From Clostridia bacterium (GTDB lineage Bacteria; Bacillota; DSM-521; Neomoorellales; Neomoorellaceae): a stretch of DNA of 64,000 nucleotides. Made by a program: the position numbers and the translations under genes. The stretch's first letter is position 1. The number at the start of each line of letters is the position of its first letter. The notes beneath the pieces were generated by a model. It was not told the DNA's origin, made no database searches, and saw nothing but the letters and a program-made list of their open reading frames with translations. Shown here piece after piece: positions 18,558 to 28,528 of this stretch. Location of the stretch: NCBI GenBank assembly GCA_030154265.1, contig JASKKH010000007.1:1-64000 (forward strand), given 5' to 3'.

Positions 18558-19952
18558 TTGGGAGCTGGGGGGTTGACCCACTTTGTAGGCATCGGCGGGG
18601 TAGGTATGAGTGGCTTAGCTCGCTTGTTGTTAGCTCAGGGTTATAAAGTATCAGGTTCAGATCAGAAGGAAAATAGATTTACTAAGGATTTAGAAGAAGC
18701 TGGAGCGATTGTTTACCATGGGCATGATGCTAAAAATTTAGCACCAGAAGTTAGCGAAATAATAGTATCTACTGCAATACCTCCTACAAATCCGGAGGTT
18801 ATGGCTGGTAAAGAACGTGGTCTACCTATAACTAAACGAGGGCAGTTGTTGGCACGCTTATTCAATAACAAAACCGGTATTGCTATAGCTGGAGCCCATG
18901 GCAAAACTACAACTTCTGCTATGGTGGCTCTTGTTCTTCACGAGGCTGGATTGAAGCCGTCTGCAGTCATTGGTGGCTATGTTCGTGAGTTTGGTGGAAA
19001 TGCTTTAGTAGGTCAAGGACCTTATATGGTAGCGGAAGCCGACGAAAGTGACGGTTCTTTTCTGCGGTTGAAGCCGCAAATGGCCCTTGTGACTAATATC
19101 GAGGCAGACCATCTTGATTACTATAATAGTTTTGATCGAATTATTAATGCTTTTATTACTTTTATTAATAATATCAGTTCAACTGGAAAAGCAGTTTTGT
19201 GTACAGATAACTCTCAGTTAGCAGCATTAGCTAGTAAGGTTTCTACCGATGTAATCTCATATGGGTTTAATGGAACTCCAGATTATCGAGTAGATAATCT
19301 TGAATTTTATGGAATAGGTAGTCGTGCCTCTGTTTACTATCATGACGAATATTTAGGAAAGCTGACTTTGAAGGTACCTGGGCGGCACAATATATTGAAT
19401 GCTCTGGGAACATTTGCTGTAGCCCATCAACTGGGCATACCGTTTAAAATTATAAATAATGCTTTAGGTAAATTTCGAGGTGTTGGCCGTCGTTTCGAAA
19501 TTTTATGGGATGAGGATACATGGGTTATTGATGACTATGCCCACCATCCGACTGAAATTAAGTCAACTCTTGAAGCCGCAAGTCAGCTTGGAGCAAGACG
19601 GATAATAGCAGTCTTCCAACCCCATCGTTATACTCGTACTCAGCATTTTTATAAGGAATTCGGGCAGGCTTTTCATAAAGCGGATGTGGTAGTCATTAAT
19701 GATATTTATGCTGCCGGGGAAGCTCCTATACCCGGAGTTTCTGCTGAATTAATAACTAGAGAAATGAGCAAAGCAGGTCACCCCGAAGTATATTATCTAC
19801 CTACATTAGATGAAACCCTGAATTTTTTAAAAAACAATTATATTAATGGAGATATAATTCTAACCTTGGGGGCTGGAGATGTTTGGCAAGTAGGAGTAAG
19901 TTTAGCACAATATCTCCAAAGTCAACAAGCTTTACCCGAGGTGGGAACTTAA
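18558..19952 (+). CDS. murC: MurC, UDP-MurNAc:L-alanine ligase
   Basis: MurC attaches L-alanine to UDP-MurNAc, the first peptide step. The Rossmann loop [17 protein letters not shown], the ATP loop [23 protein letters not shown] and [10 protein letters not shown] are family signatures. AAGGAG ends at 18548, so TTG 18558 is spaced well, while ATG 18549 is immediately adjacent to the site; either start is possible and differs by three residues. The 85-nt gap before it contains a doubled GCATATG. Its stop codon is directly followed by the murB ATG. Confidence 0.93.
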   Translation: MGAGGLTHFVGIGGVGMSGLARLLLAQGYKVSGSDQKENRFTKDLEEAGAIVYHGHDAKNLAPEVSEIIVSTAIPPTNPEVMAGKERGLPITKRGQLLARLFNNKTGIAIAGAHGKTTTSAMVALVLHEAGLKPSAVIGGYVREFGGNALVGQGPYMVAEADESDGSFLRLKPQMALVTNIEADHLDYYNSFDRIINAFITFINNISSTGKAVLCTDNSQLAALASKVSTDVISYGFNGTPDYRVDNLEFYGIGSRASVYYHDEYLGKLTLKVPGRHNILNALGTFAVAHQLGIPFKIINNALGKFRGVGRRFEILWDEDTWVIDDYAHHPTEIKSTLEAASQLGARRIIAVFQPHRYTRTQHFYKEFGQAFHKADVVVINDIYAAGEAPIPGVSAELITREMSKAGHPEVYYLPTLDETLNFLKNNYINGDIILTLGAGDVWQVGVSLAQYLQSQQALPEVGT

Positions 19953-20864
19953 ATGTCGTCATTAACAACCTTGGCTAAAGAATTACAAAAAAATTTAACT
20001 TTTCCGGTTAAAACAAATGAACCTTTAAGCCGCTATACGACATGGAGGGTTGGAGGTCCAGCTGATTTATTTGTTCAGCCATTGAAACAGGAAGAGTTGT
20101 CATTCTGTTTAGATTTTGCCAATCGTAAAGGGTTACCCGTTTACATCATGGGTAACGGTTCAAACCTTCTAGTTAAAGATGGTGGTGTAAGAGGTTTAGT
20201 AATACAAACTAAGAACTTATGTAAAATTAATGTTGATGGTCAGAATATACAGGCTGATTGTGGAGTATTATTACCTCGATTATTACAAGTGGTAACAGAG
20301 AACGGACTTGGAGGGCTAGAATTTGCTGCAGGCATTCCTGCAACTATTGGTGGAGCAGTGGTAATGAATGCAGGAACACCTGCAGGTTGTTTAGGAGATG
20401 TTGTTAAGGGAGTAGAAGTACTTACGCTTGATGGCGAACGGAAGCTTCTAAACCGTAAAGATATAAACTTTTCCTATCGCAATAGTTCAATAAAACAGGA
20501 AGGCATAGTGGTGTCAGTTAATTTAGAATTGCCTTTTACAGATAGTGGGTTTAGCAGAGAAAAGATAAAGGAAATTTTAGCGCGTCGTCATTCAACCCAA
20601 CCAATTAAATGGTCAAATGCTGGTAGTATTTTCAAAAACCCCCCTGAACATTATGCAGGGCAATTAATTGAGAAAGTAGGAGCCAAGGGTTGGCGAGTAG
20701 GCGAGGCAGAAGTGTCTGAAAAGCATGCTAATTTTATTATTAATCGAGGTCAAGCCAAGGCTAGTGATGTTTTAGAGCTAATATCAAAAATTCAGGATGC
20801 CGTATATGACCAATTTGGAATTAAACTAGAACTTGAAATTGAAGTTTGGGGTGAAGGCCTATAG
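19953..20864 (+). CDS. murB: MurB, UDP-N-acetylenolpyruvoylglucosamine reductase
   Basis: MurB is the FAD-dependent reductase that converts the enolpyruvyl intermediate to UDP-MurNAc with NADPH. It has TTWRVGGPADLFVQP, the FAD-binding GNGSNLLVKDGG, AGIPATIGGAVVMNAG, SYRNSS and a C-terminal AGSIFKNP followed by GWRVGEAEVSEKHANFI. Absence of the extra loop makes it type II, as in most Firmicutes, and 303 residues fits. GAGGTGGG lies before the ATG, which abuts the murC stop. Confidence 0.94.
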   Translation: MSSLTTLAKELQKNLTFPVKTNEPLSRYTTWRVGGPADLFVQPLKQEELSFCLDFANRKGLPVYIMGNGSNLLVKDGGVRGLVIQTKNLCKINVDGQNIQADCGVLLPRLLQVVTENGLGGLEFAAGIPATIGGAVVMNAGTPAGCLGDVVKGVEVLTLDGERKLLNRKDINFSYRNSSIKQEGIVVSVNLELPFTDSGFSREKIKEILARRHSTQPIKWSNAGSIFKNPPEHYAGQLIEKVGAKGWRVGEAEVSEKHANFIINRGQAKASDVLELISKIQDAVYDQFGIKLELEIEVWGEGL

Positions 20865-20883
20865 CTTTGGGGAGGGATAGGCC

Positions 20884-22143
20884 TTGAAAAATATTATTGT
20901 TGCTACCGGAGGAAGAAGCCTTGAAGGTTCAATAGAAGTTCATGGGGCTAAAAATGCAGCTTTACCCATAATTGCAGCTACAATTCTAGCAACAGGAGAA
21001 TGTCACCTAGAAGGTGTTCCTTTACTACAAGACGTTGTTACAATGAGTAATGTTATCCGTTCCATTGGTTTAGGTGTAGAGGCCAATGGCCGTGAACTTG
21101 TAATAGTGCCAACACCGACGGTTAATCCCGAAGTACCTTCAGAATTAATGCGTAAATTAAGAGCTTCAAACTTGGTTATGGGTCCCCTATTAGGACGGTA
21201 TCATTATTTTCGGGTTCCCTATCCTGGAGGTTGTGCTATCGGCTCTCGTCCTATGAATATACACCTTAAGGGATTAGCAGCTATGGGGGCAGAAATTACT
21301 GAGAAACAGGGTTTTATTGAGGCTAAGACAAAAGGTCTTCGAGGTACAGATATATATTTAGATTTTCCTAGTGTTGGAGCTACTGAAAATTTAATGATGG
21401 CTGCCGTTCTAGCAGATGGTGTTACTAATCTTCATAACGCCGCCAGGGAACCGGAAATCATCGATTTGCAGAATTTTCTAAATAATATAGGTGCTTGCAT
21501 TAGTGGAGCTGGTGAGGGAACTATTGTAATTGAAGGGGTAAAGGAACTTGACGGAACAAGTTATAAAATTATACCTGATCGAATAGAAGCTGCTACATTT
21601 TTAGCAGCAGCAGTAGGTACAGGTGGTGACATATTAATAAAATCATGTTTGCCTCAACATTTTCTATCAGTTTTAGCTAAATTTAAAGAAATGGGTGCTA
21701 AAATATCAATTTACAAAGATGGAATTCGTGTTAAGGGTCCGCAACGGTTAAAGGCTGTTGATTGTAAGACTTTGCCCTATCCTGGTTTCCCTACCGATGT
21801 ACAGCCTCAACTTATGGCTTTGATGACTGTTGCTGAAGGGACTAGTGTTTTAGTTGAGAGTATTTTTGAAAATAGATTCAAACATGTAGCTGAATTAAGA
21901 CGACTTGGAGCCGATATAAAGGTAGAAGGACAGATAGCAGTTGTAAATGGTGTTCGGTCATTAAGCGGGAGTAATGTAGAGGCTTCTGATCTTAGGGCTG
22001 GGGCAGCTTTAGTTATAGCCGGTTTAATGGCCGAAGGTGAAACTATAATAGAAGGTATTAACCATATAGACCGCGGTTATGAGCAAATTGAAAAAAGCTT
22101 TCAAAAATTAGGAGCTCAAATTGAACGAAAAATTAAAAATTAA
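20884..22143 (+). CDS. murA: MurA, UDP-GlcNAc 1-carboxyvinyltransferase
   Basis: MurA transfers enolpyruvate from PEP to UDP-GlcNAc, the committed step of peptidoglycan synthesis. The catalytic cysteine loop PGGCAIGSRP, with Cys at about residue 117, is intact, so the enzyme would be expected to be fosfomycin-sensitive. KNAALPIIAATILA, EAATFLAAAVGTGGD and DLRAGAALVIAGLMAEG are further family motifs. The TTG start is served by GGGGAGGG. Length is normal at 419 residues. It is placed after murB within the dcw cluster, a Clostridia-like arrangement. Confidence 0.94.
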   Translation: MKNIIVATGGRSLEGSIEVHGAKNAALPIIAATILATGECHLEGVPLLQDVVTMSNVIRSIGLGVEANGRELVIVPTPTVNPEVPSELMRKLRASNLVMGPLLGRYHYFRVPYPGGCAIGSRPMNIHLKGLAAMGAEITEKQGFIEAKTKGLRGTDIYLDFPSVGATENLMMAAVLADGVTNLHNAAREPEIIDLQNFLNNIGACISGAGEGTIVIEGVKELDGTSYKIIPDRIEAATFLAAAVGTGGDILIKSCLPQHFLSVLAKFKEMGAKISIYKDGIRVKGPQRLKAVDCKTLPYPGFPTDVQPQLMALMTVAEGTSVLVESIFENRFKHVAELRRLGADIKVEGQIAVVNGVRSLSGSNVEASDLRAGAALVIAGLMAEGETIIEGINHIDRGYEQIEKSFQKLGAQIERKIKN

Positions 22144-22183
22144 GCCGGTGTTCTGTGAATACCGGTTCCTTATAGTTATTGGG

Positions 22184-22211
22184 TAGACAGGCTGTATCTT
22201 TCTGGTATAAT
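22184..22211 (+). promoter_or_regulatory. Extended -10 promoter before ftsQ
   Basis: TAGACA (22184-22189) and TATAAT (22206-22211) are 16 nt apart, with TGG directly before the -10 element giving an extended -10. It would give ftsQ-sbp-ftsA-ftsZ a promoter independent of the mur genes. Confidence 0.65.
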
Positions 22212-22232
22212 GGCATTAAATGGGGTTAAAAA

Positions 22233-22988
22233 ATGGCTGTTCAAAAATATTCACCTCGAGTTTATCGAAGGCGTAGGATTAATTTTCTTTTATTATTAAT
22301 TTTTTTATTTACAGTAACGGCTTTATTTTACTTTATTCATTCAGGTTTTTTTGGGTTTAAACATTTAGTAATAACTGGTAACAGACATATTGAAGCCAAA
22401 GAAGTAGAAAATTTAATGGCAGTTTCAAAAGGCACAAATCTTTGGCAATTAGATACATCAAATATTGAAAAGCGTCTAAAGACTCATCCCTTAATTGCTG
22501 ATGTAAAAATTAATAGACGGTGGCCAAATACTTTAACAGTAAATGTAAAGGAAAGAAATCCAAAGGCGATTATTTTTAATCAAGGCAATTTTTTCCTGGT
22601 CGACGGTGAAGGTGTAATTATGCAGCGTGTTGAAAAGGTAGGAAAGATAAATCTACCGCTTATTACAGGTTTAGATAAATTAAAGGATATAGGGCCAGGG
22701 AGTTTAGTTAATGATGAACGTCTCAAGGTTGCTTTAAATGTGGTAAAACAAATTTCCTCTGAAGATTTAAATCAGATTCGTGAAATAATAGCAACCTCAC
22801 CTAATTCTTTACAATTTATATGGGCTGGTAATATTATAATTAAATATGGTGATGAAAACGAAGTGGCAAATAAAATGGCGAAAATACATAAAGCGTTGAA
22901 CGGTCTTAATGGTACTGAAAATGTTGAATATATTGACGTTAGCTTTGAAGGGCCACCGGTAATTAAATTTAGCCAATCCTCTAACTAA
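22233..22988 (+). CDS. ftsQ: FtsQ/DivIB division protein with POTRA domain
   Basis: This 251-residue bitopic membrane protein has a basic N-terminus (YRRRRI), one transmembrane segment at about residues 18-36 (FLLLLIFLFTVTALFYFI), and a POTRA domain (FKHLVITGNRHIEAKEVENL). The FtsQ/DivIB beta domain follows, with NRRWPNTLTVNVKERNPKA and FFLVDGEGVIM. It bridges early and late divisome proteins together with FtsL and DivIC. It has its own likely promoter just upstream. The family is variable, but the domain order is clear. Confidence 0.9.
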   Translation: MAVQKYSPRVYRRRRINFLLLLIFLFTVTALFYFIHSGFFGFKHLVITGNRHIEAKEVENLMAVSKGTNLWQLDTSNIEKRLKTHPLIADVKINRRWPNTLTVNVKERNPKAIIFNQGNFFLVDGEGVIMQRVEKVGKINLPLITGLDKLKDIGPGSLVNDERLKVALNVVKQISSEDLNQIREIIATSPNSLQFIWAGNIIIKYGDENEVANKMAKIHKALNGLNGTENVEYIDVSFEGPPVIKFSQSSN

Positions 22989-23023
22989 CTAGGATTAGGT
23001 TAAAAAGGAGCGAGTAAAAAAAT

Positions 23024-23356
23024 ATGTGGATACCATTACTAGGTCTTATCCTTGGGGTTATAGTTGGCCTCCTTTTACCTGTAAAAATACCGGTAATATA
23101 CAGTAAGTATATGTCGGTGGCTGTACTTGCTGCTCTTGATTCTGTTTTTGGGGGATTAAGAGCTAATATGGAAGATAACTTTGATAATTCAATATTTTTA
23201 ACAGGATTTTTTTCTAATACTTTACTGGCAGCATTTCTTGCATATATAGGAGATCAATTGGGAGTTGAATTGTATTTAGCTGCTGTTGTAGCGTTTGGAG
23301 TAAGACTTTTTCAGAACTTTGCCAGTATTCGACGACATTTGCTAAAAAGGAAATAA
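23024..23356 (+). CDS. sbp: Small basic protein (DUF1290, Sbp)
   Basis: This integral membrane protein of 110 residues has three to four hydrophobic segments (LLGLILGVIVGLLLP; YMSVAVLAALDSVFGGLRA; GFFSNTLLAAFLAYIGDQLG). It matches the DUF1290 small basic protein found upstream of ftsA in many Firmicutes. Function is unknown; its constant neighbourhood suggests a role in division or the envelope. GGAG precedes the ATG. Confidence 0.88.
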   Translation: MWIPLLGLILGVIVGLLLPVKIPVIYSKYMSVAVLAALDSVFGGLRANMEDNFDNSIFLTGFFSNTLLAAFLAYIGDQLGVELYLAAVVAFGVRLFQNFASIRRHLLKRK

Positions 23357-23438
23357 AAAAGCGTTTTGTAAAAAAAGGGAAAGGCAAACTTATGTTGAAT
23401 TTTCATCCTTAGATAGGTGAACTTGGAGGTGCCGGAGT

Positions 23439-24671
23439 TTGCCCAGAGAAAGTCTAGTTTGTGGTCTAGATATTGGCACCACCAAGGTGGTCGCCGTGGT
23501 GGCAGAAATTACTCCTGAAAGCCGCCTGAATATCATTGGCCTTGGAGAAACCTCGTCTGGAGGCTTAAGAAAAGGAATTATTGTTGACATTGAACATACA
23601 ACTCGAGCTATTAAAGAAGCTGTTGAGCAGGCTGAACGTATGAGTGGTTGTCGTATCCAGTCTGCATATGTCAGTATTACAGGTCCTCATATAAGTTCCG
23701 TTAACAATAAAGGGGTAGTAGCTATATCTGGTGAAGACGGGGAGATTGGAACTGAAGATGTTGAACGAGTCCTTCAAGCAGCTCGGGTTATTCCATTATC
23801 GGCTGAAAGACGAATTATTCATGTATTACCGAGACAGTACATTGTTGATGGTTATGATGGTGTAATGGATCCAGTAGGTATGACTGGGTCTCGCCTAGAA
23901 GTAGAAACTCAGATTGTTACAGCAGCTGGGGCTGCTGTTCAAAACACAATGAAAAGTGTACAGCGATTAGGTTTATCAGTAGATGAATTGGTATTAAACC
24001 CTTTGGCTTCTGCTGAAGCGGTGCTACAACAGGCTGAAAAAGAACTTGGGGCTGTGGTAGTAGATATTGGTGGAGGTACTACGGAAATTGCCATTATAAT
24101 TCAGGGCTCTATGTGGTTTGCAAGTGTTTTGCCTGTTGGAAGTGAACATATAACCAGCGATTTAGCTGTGGGTTTACGTACACCTATAAAACAGGCTGAA
24201 AAAATAAAAAAGGAACACGGTTGTGTTTTAAAAGATTTAATGCCTGATAATGAATTTATTGAAATACAATCTATAGGAGGAAAAGAAAAGAGGGAAGTCT
24301 CTAAAAAAATACTGGCTTCTATAATTGAGCCAAGATTAGAAGAAATATTTGTTTTAATACGTCAAGAAATAGCTGCTTCTCAGTTTCAGGGTCTCCTTCC
24401 AGGGGGGGTTATTCTTACCGGCGGGGGAGCCCAACTTGAAGGGATAACCCAGTTGGGCACAGAGATTTTAGATATGCCAGTACGATTAGGCTTACCAGAA
24501 GGAACCAGGGGTCTATCAGATATGGTATCGTCACCAGCATATGCCACGGCTGTTGGTTTAGTTAAATATGGAGCTGAACGTTTGGCATATAGTCAAGTAT
24601 CTTCTACAAGAGAAACGGCGTGGGAAAATTTTTTAACTAGAATTAAAGACTGGTGGCGAGAACTTTTTTGA
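23439..24671 (+). CDS. ftsA: FtsA, actin-like division protein
   Basis: FtsA tethers FtsZ filaments to the membrane and recruits the later divisome. The actin-fold ATP motifs are [14 protein letters not shown] at the N-terminus, [13 protein letters not shown] in the middle and [13 protein letters not shown] near the C-terminus. The SHS2 insertion follows the first motif. The last helix, [15 protein letters not shown], is amphipathic and would be the membrane-targeting sequence. The TTG start has GGAGGT 8 nt upstream. The product of 410 residues is typical and lies 22 nt before ftsZ. Confidence 0.95.
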   Translation: MPRESLVCGLDIGTTKVVAVVAEITPESRLNIIGLGETSSGGLRKGIIVDIEHTTRAIKEAVEQAERMSGCRIQSAYVSITGPHISSVNNKGVVAISGEDGEIGTEDVERVLQAARVIPLSAERRIIHVLPRQYIVDGYDGVMDPVGMTGSRLEVETQIVTAAGAAVQNTMKSVQRLGLSVDELVLNPLASAEAVLQQAEKELGAVVVDIGGGTTEIAIIIQGSMWFASVLPVGSEHITSDLAVGLRTPIKQAEKIKKEHGCVLKDLMPDNEFIEIQSIGGKEKREVSKKILASIIEPRLEEIFVLIRQEIAASQFQGLLPGGVILTGGGAQLEGITQLGTEILDMPVRLGLPEGTRGLSDMVSSPAYATAVGLVKYGAERLAYSQVSSTRETAWENFLTRIKDWWRELF

Positions 24672-24693
24672 GTCTAAAAAGGAGGAGTTTCGG

Positions 24694-25758
24694 GTGCTGG
24701 AGTTTGAGGATGGCGATCTTAATCGATTTGCCACCATTAAAGTTGTTGGAGTAGGCGGAGGGGGAAATAACGCCGTTAACCGCATGATTGCTGCAGGGTT
24801 ACGGGGTGTAGAATTTATTAGTGTAAATACTGATGCTCAGGCTTTACGTTTATGTCAAGCAGAACAAAAAGTTCAGATTGGTACAAAGCTTACAAAAGGT
24901 TTGGGTGCTGGAGCTAATCCTGAAATTGGTCAAAAAGCAGCTGAAGAAAGCCGTGAAGAATTGGCCCAAAGGTTACAAGAGGCTGATATGGTTTTTGTTA
25001 CAGCAGGTATGGGCGGTGGAACAGGTACTGGTGCTGCCCCTGTTGTAGCTGAGATAGCTAAGGAAGCTGGGGCTCTTACGGTAGGTGTTGTTACTCGTCC
25101 CTTTAGTTTTGAAGGGAAAAAGAGAGCAACCCAGGCTGAAGCAGGTGTTACCGAATTAAAATCAAAGGTGGATACCCTGATTATCATTCCCAATGACCGT
25201 TTGTTGCAGGTAGCTGACAAACAAACCTCTATTATTGAAGCTTTCCGTATTGCTGATGATGTTTTACGTCAGGGTGTTCAAGGTATATCAGACCTTATTG
25301 CGGTACCAGGGTTGATTAACTTAGATTTTGCTGATGTTAAAACAATAATGACAGATGCTGGTTCGGCTCTTATGGGTATTGGTCGAGCCACAGGAGAACG
25401 CCGAGCAGCAGAAGCTGCAAAGATGGCAATTTCAAGTCCTTTATTAGAGACTTCCATTGATGGGGCCAAAGGGGTTCTTTTGAACATAACCGGTGGTAGT
25501 AATCTAGGTCTTTTAGAAGTTAATGAGGCAGCTGAAATTGTGGCTGCAGCTGCTGACCCAGATGCAAATATAATTTTCGGAGCAGTTATTGATGAAAGTT
25601 TAAAAGATGAAATTCGTGTAACAGTAATTGCCACTGGATTTGAAGCAAAAGCCGATATGGCAGAGGATCAAGTCGCTGCAACTAAGGATATAGATTTGAA
25701 CATAAAACCCTTTAATATCAATGAGTTAGATATTCCGGCTTTCCTCCGTCGAAGATAG
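24694..25758 (+). CDS. ftsZ: FtsZ, tubulin-like division GTPase
   Basis: FtsZ polymerises into the cytokinetic ring. [16 protein letters not shown] begins the GTPase domain, [10 protein letters not shown] is the tubulin signature loop near residue 105, and [11 protein letters not shown] lies in the activation region. The short linker ends with the conserved C-terminal peptide [12 protein letters not shown], which binds FtsA and SepF, both encoded in this window. The GTG start is behind AAGGAGG. The gene ends the dcw cluster and is followed by a strong terminator. Confidence 0.97.
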   Translation: MLEFEDGDLNRFATIKVVGVGGGGNNAVNRMIAAGLRGVEFISVNTDAQALRLCQAEQKVQIGTKLTKGLGAGANPEIGQKAAEESREELAQRLQEADMVFVTAGMGGGTGTGAAPVVAEIAKEAGALTVGVVTRPFSFEGKKRATQAEAGVTELKSKVDTLIIIPNDRLLQVADKQTSIIEAFRIADDVLRQGVQGISDLIAVPGLINLDFADVKTIMTDAGSALMGIGRATGERRAAEAAKMAISSPLLETSIDGAKGVLLNITGGSNLGLLEVNEAAEIVAAAADPDANIIFGAVIDESLKDEIRVTVIATGFEAKADMAEDQVAATKDIDLNIKPFNINELDIPAFLRRR

Positions 25759-25794
25759 TTTCTCCGAACAAAATTTATTTATAATTATTTTATT

Positions 25795-25828
25795 AAACCT
25801 GTTGCTAAAAAATGCAACAGGTTTTTTA
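25795..25828 (+). terminator. Strong intrinsic terminator after ftsZ
   Basis: The perfect stem AAACCTGTTGC/GCAACAGGTTT with an 8-nt loop runs into TTTTTTATT. It closes the dcw transcription unit. Confidence 0.92.
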
Positions 25829-25838
25829 TTGCCAGTTT

Positions 25839-25871
25839 ATGACAAATTTTTGTTAATAAAAGTTATATAAT
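25839..25871 (+). promoter_or_regulatory. Candidate Spo0A-dependent spoIIG promoter with long spacer
   Basis: ATGACA at 25839-25844 and TATAAT at 25866-25871 are 21 nt apart. The Bacillus subtilis spoIIG promoter is known for an over-long spacer of about 22 nt, relying on Spo0A to help sigma-A. The resemblance is suggestive. No full Spo0A box was found; only the partial TTGTC on the reverse strand overlaps the -35 element. Confidence 0.4.
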
Positions 25872-25942
25872 AAAACCAGTTATTATATTGCCATATTGAA
25901 CATATCATGGTAATAATTACTGCTGTTGTGCCAGGGAGAGGG

Positions 25943-26869
25943 GTGGTCAATTCGAAGATTGTTTATCTTGACATAATATTTTTAATTAACTTAGCTTTAG
26001 ACTATCTCATCCTTTGGACAACAGCGAAATTGGGACAATTATATACTTCTTTTTGGCGATTGTTTTTTGGATCAGCCGTAGGTGCTCTTTACTCTTTATC
26101 TATATTATCTCCTTCCAAACACTTTATGTTATTAATGGCAGTTAAAATTATTTTCTCTGTTCTAATGGTTTTTATTTCATTTTATCCTTTAAACGTACGG
26201 CGGTTTTTACAAGTGCTGGCATATTTTTATCTAACTGCTTTTGTTATGGGAGGAGCCATGCTAGGGGCAATTTTCTTGGGTGGAGGGGAATTCGAGATCC
26301 CTGTAATGGGTACTGCCCTTACTTTTGTTTCTAATATTAGCTATAAATGGCTATTGGCAGCTATAATTGCAGCTTTGGTTATGGCATATTGGGGTACAGC
26401 ATGGATTAAAAAAAACTTTTGGCAGCATATTCTCCGTTTGCCAATAGTTATTAATTTTGCGGGGCAACGTAGAGTCGTCAAGGCATTGGTTGACACAGGA
26501 AACAGTTTACGGGACCCCCTTTCTCAAAAACCGGTAATTATTGTGGAATATAGTGCGTTAAAGGAAATTTTGCCTTCGGAAATTATTAAAGAATACACAA
26601 ATGATGAACCCGATTTAAATAGTTTAGTGAACTCTTTGACTACAACGCCGTGGGCAAGCAGGCTTCATCTTATTCCTTACCAATCTCTTGGTCAAAGCCA
26701 AGGATTGTTATTAGGTTTGCGTCCTGATGAGGTAGTTGTTGTAACTAATGAGAGAATGATTAAGGTCAATGAGGTTATTGTTGGCTTATACAAAAAACGG
26801 TTATCACCGGAAGGTAACTATAGGGCTTTATTACATCCAGATTTGTTAGATCTTAGTATGGGGCTTTAG
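25943..26869 (+). CDS. spoIIGA: SpoIIGA, pro-sigma-E processing protease
   Basis: SpoIIGA is the mother-cell membrane aspartic protease that cleaves the pro-sequence from sigma-E after receiving the SpoIIR signal. The N-terminal half has about five transmembrane helices ([19 protein letters not shown] and others). The cytoplasmic half has the protease motif [20 protein letters not shown] with its active-site Asp. The open frame reaches back to ATG 25907, but that codon has no ribosome site, while GTG 25943 follows AGGGAGAG and gives the family-like N-terminus; the start is uncertain. It lies directly upstream of sigE, as in Bacillus. Confidence 0.9.
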   Translation: MVNSKIVYLDIIFLINLALDYLILWTTAKLGQLYTSFWRLFFGSAVGALYSLSILSPSKHFMLLMAVKIIFSVLMVFISFYPLNVRRFLQVLAYFYLTAFVMGGAMLGAIFLGGGEFEIPVMGTALTFVSNISYKWLLAAIIAALVMAYWGTAWIKKNFWQHILRLPIVINFAGQRRVVKALVDTGNSLRDPLSQKPVIIVEYSALKEILPSEIIKEYTNDEPDLNSLVNSLTTTPWASRLHLIPYQSLGQSQGLLLGLRPDEVVVVTNERMIKVNEVIVGLYKKRLSPEGNYRALLHPDLLDLSMGL

Positions 26870-26880
26870 GGGGAATGCCC

Positions 26881-27606
26881 GTGAATTTTACAAACACAAT
26901 TAAATTTAAACTATATAGATTTTTCAATTATTTAATTGGTAGTTTTAAGTGGGCTGACGAAGTACATTATGTGGGTAGTAGTGAGGCCTTACCACCACCT
27001 CTTTCCAATGATGAAGAGTCTAGCTTGCTCTTGCGCCTTGAAAAAGGTGATGCTGCCGTTAAAAAGGTTTTGATAGAACGTAATCTTCGTTTGGTAGTAT
27101 ATATTGCTCGTAAATTTGAAAATACTGGAGTGGGTATAGAAGACCTGGTTTCTATTGGAACTATAGGTTTAATTAAGGCTGTTAATACCTTTAATCCCAA
27201 AAAAAGAATAAAGCTGGCTACTTATGCTTCACGATGTATAGAAAATGAGATTTTAATGCACTTACGGCGCAATAATAAAGTTAGGTCTGAAGTGTCTTTT
27301 GATGAACCTCTAAATATTGATTGGGATGGTAATGAACTTTTACTTTCTGATGTTTTGGGGACAGAAAATGATATTATATATAAATCAATAGAGGAAGAAG
27401 TTGATCGCAAACTTTTACAAATAGCTATGCGTAAATTATCTCCTCGTGAAAGGAAGATTATGCAATTCAGGTTTGGTCTTATGGATGGAATTGAAAAGAC
27501 TCAGAAGGAAGTAGCAGATATTCTTGGTATATCCCAATCCTATATTTCGCGGCTAGAAAAGCGAATAATTAAACGATTACGTAAGGAAATAAGCCGTATG
27601 GAATAA
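26881..27606 (+). CDS. sigE: Pro-sigma-E, early mother-cell sigma factor
   Basis: Sigma-E directs the first mother-cell transcription programme. The protein has an N-terminal pro-sequence ([16 protein letters not shown]) before [10 protein letters not shown], which fits the SpoIIGA cleavage region. Sigma-70 region 2 follows ([48 protein letters not shown]) and region 4 has the [22 protein letters not shown]. Near-identity of the core segments to Bacillus sigma-E makes the assignment safe. GTG 26881 is preferred to ATG 26875 because AGGGGG ends at 26873. It is 11 nt after spoIIGA and followed by a terminator. Confidence 0.95.
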   Translation: MNFTNTIKFKLYRFFNYLIGSFKWADEVHYVGSSEALPPPLSNDEESSLLLRLEKGDAAVKKVLIERNLRLVVYIARKFENTGVGIEDLVSIGTIGLIKAVNTFNPKKRIKLATYASRCIENEILMHLRRNNKVRSEVSFDEPLNIDWDGNELLLSDVLGTENDIIYKSIEEEVDRKLLQIAMRKLSPRERKIMQFRFGLMDGIEKTQKEVADILGISQSYISRLEKRIIKRLRKEISRME

Positions 27607-27627
27607 GGGTTTAATGAATTTAACTAT

Positions 27628-27648
27628 GGAGCCATTTGGCTCCTTTTT
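27628..27648 (+). terminator. Intrinsic terminator after sigE
   Basis: A 6-bp stem GGAGCC/GGCTCC with a tight ATTT loop is followed by TTTTTATTTTT. It separates the spoIIGA-sigE transcript from sigG. Confidence 0.88.
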
Positions 27649-27668
27649 ATTTTTGCTTTTTTTAAACT

Positions 27669-27698
27669 GTATAAAAGCAGGTAGGCATGGTAATAATT
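27669..27698 (+). promoter_or_regulatory. Sigma-F-type promoter for sigG
   Basis: GTATA at 27669-27673, a 15-nt spacer and GGTAATAATT at 27689-27698 fit the published Bacillus sigma-F consensus (GywTA-N15-GgnrAnAnTw) at every defined position. Sigma-F-driven forespore expression of sigG is established in Bacillus, so the site fits the gene it precedes. Confidence 0.7.
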
Positions 27699-27733
27699 AT
27701 TCCAGAACAAAAATCTAGGAGGTATCTCGCCAG

Positions 27734-28513
27734 ATGATTATTAACAAAGTGGAAATCTGTGGTGTGAATACCTCCAAGTTACCTTTGTTGAAGAATGAAG
27801 AAATGCGTGAGCTTTTCCAACAGCTACAATCAGGGGAAACTAAAGCTCGTGAAAAGCTTATACAAGGTAACTTGCGTCTGGTATTAAGTGTTATCCAGCG
27901 TTTTACTAATCGCGGTGAATATGTTGATGATCTTTTTCAGGTAGGCTGTATAGGGCTAATTAAAGCCATAGATAATTTTGATTTAAGCCAAAATGTAAGA
28001 TTTTCAACATATGCTGTACCAATGATTATTGGTGAAATCAGAAGATATCTGAGAGACAACAACCCAATAAGAGTTAGTCGTTCCTTAAGAGATGTAGCAT
28101 ATAAAGCTTTGCAAATAAGAGACTCTTTAGTTAATAAATTATCTAGAGAGCCATCTGTAGGTGAAGTTGCTCGAGAACTAAATATACCTCAAGAAGAAGT
28201 CATTTTTGCCTTGGATGCAATCCAAGAACCTGTTTCACTCTTTGAACCTATTTACCATGATGGTGGTGATCCAATATTTGTAATGGACCAGATTGGTGAT
28301 GACAAAAACCAGGATGGTAGTTGGCTGGAAAATATAGCTATTAAAGAAGGCTTAAATAAATTAAATTCTCGGGAGAAATTGATTTTATCATTGAGGTTTT
28401 TTGAAGGTAAAACTCAAATGGAAGTCGCTGAAGAGATAGGTATATCTCAAGCGCAAGTTTCAAGGCTTGAAAAAGCTGCTTTACAACATATGCGCAAACA
28501 TATTGAGAAGTGA
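27734..28513 (+). CDS. sigG: Sigma-G, late forespore sigma factor
   Basis: Sigma-G drives late forespore genes. The diagnostic N-terminus NKVEICGVNTSKLPLLKNEEM is split by the core beginning NLRLVLSVIQRF. Region 2 continues with DLFQVGCIGLIKAIDNFD, region 3 is present (LSREPSVGEVARELNIPQEEV), and region 4 ends with VAEEIGISQAQVSRLEKAAL. The length of 259 residues is typical. The ATG is 12 nt past TAGGAGGT. It is downstream of a sigma-F-like promoter and followed after 15 nt by spoIIR. Confidence 0.96.
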   Translation: MIINKVEICGVNTSKLPLLKNEEMRELFQQLQSGETKAREKLIQGNLRLVLSVIQRFTNRGEYVDDLFQVGCIGLIKAIDNFDLSQNVRFSTYAVPMIIGEIRRYLRDNNPIRVSRSLRDVAYKALQIRDSLVNKLSREPSVGEVARELNIPQEEVIFALDAIQEPVSLFEPIYHDGGDPIFVMDQIGDDKNQDGSWLENIAIKEGLNKLNSREKLILSLRFFEGKTQMEVAEEIGISQAQVSRLEKAALQHMRKHIEK

Positions 28514-28528
28514 GGAGTGTATCAAGGA

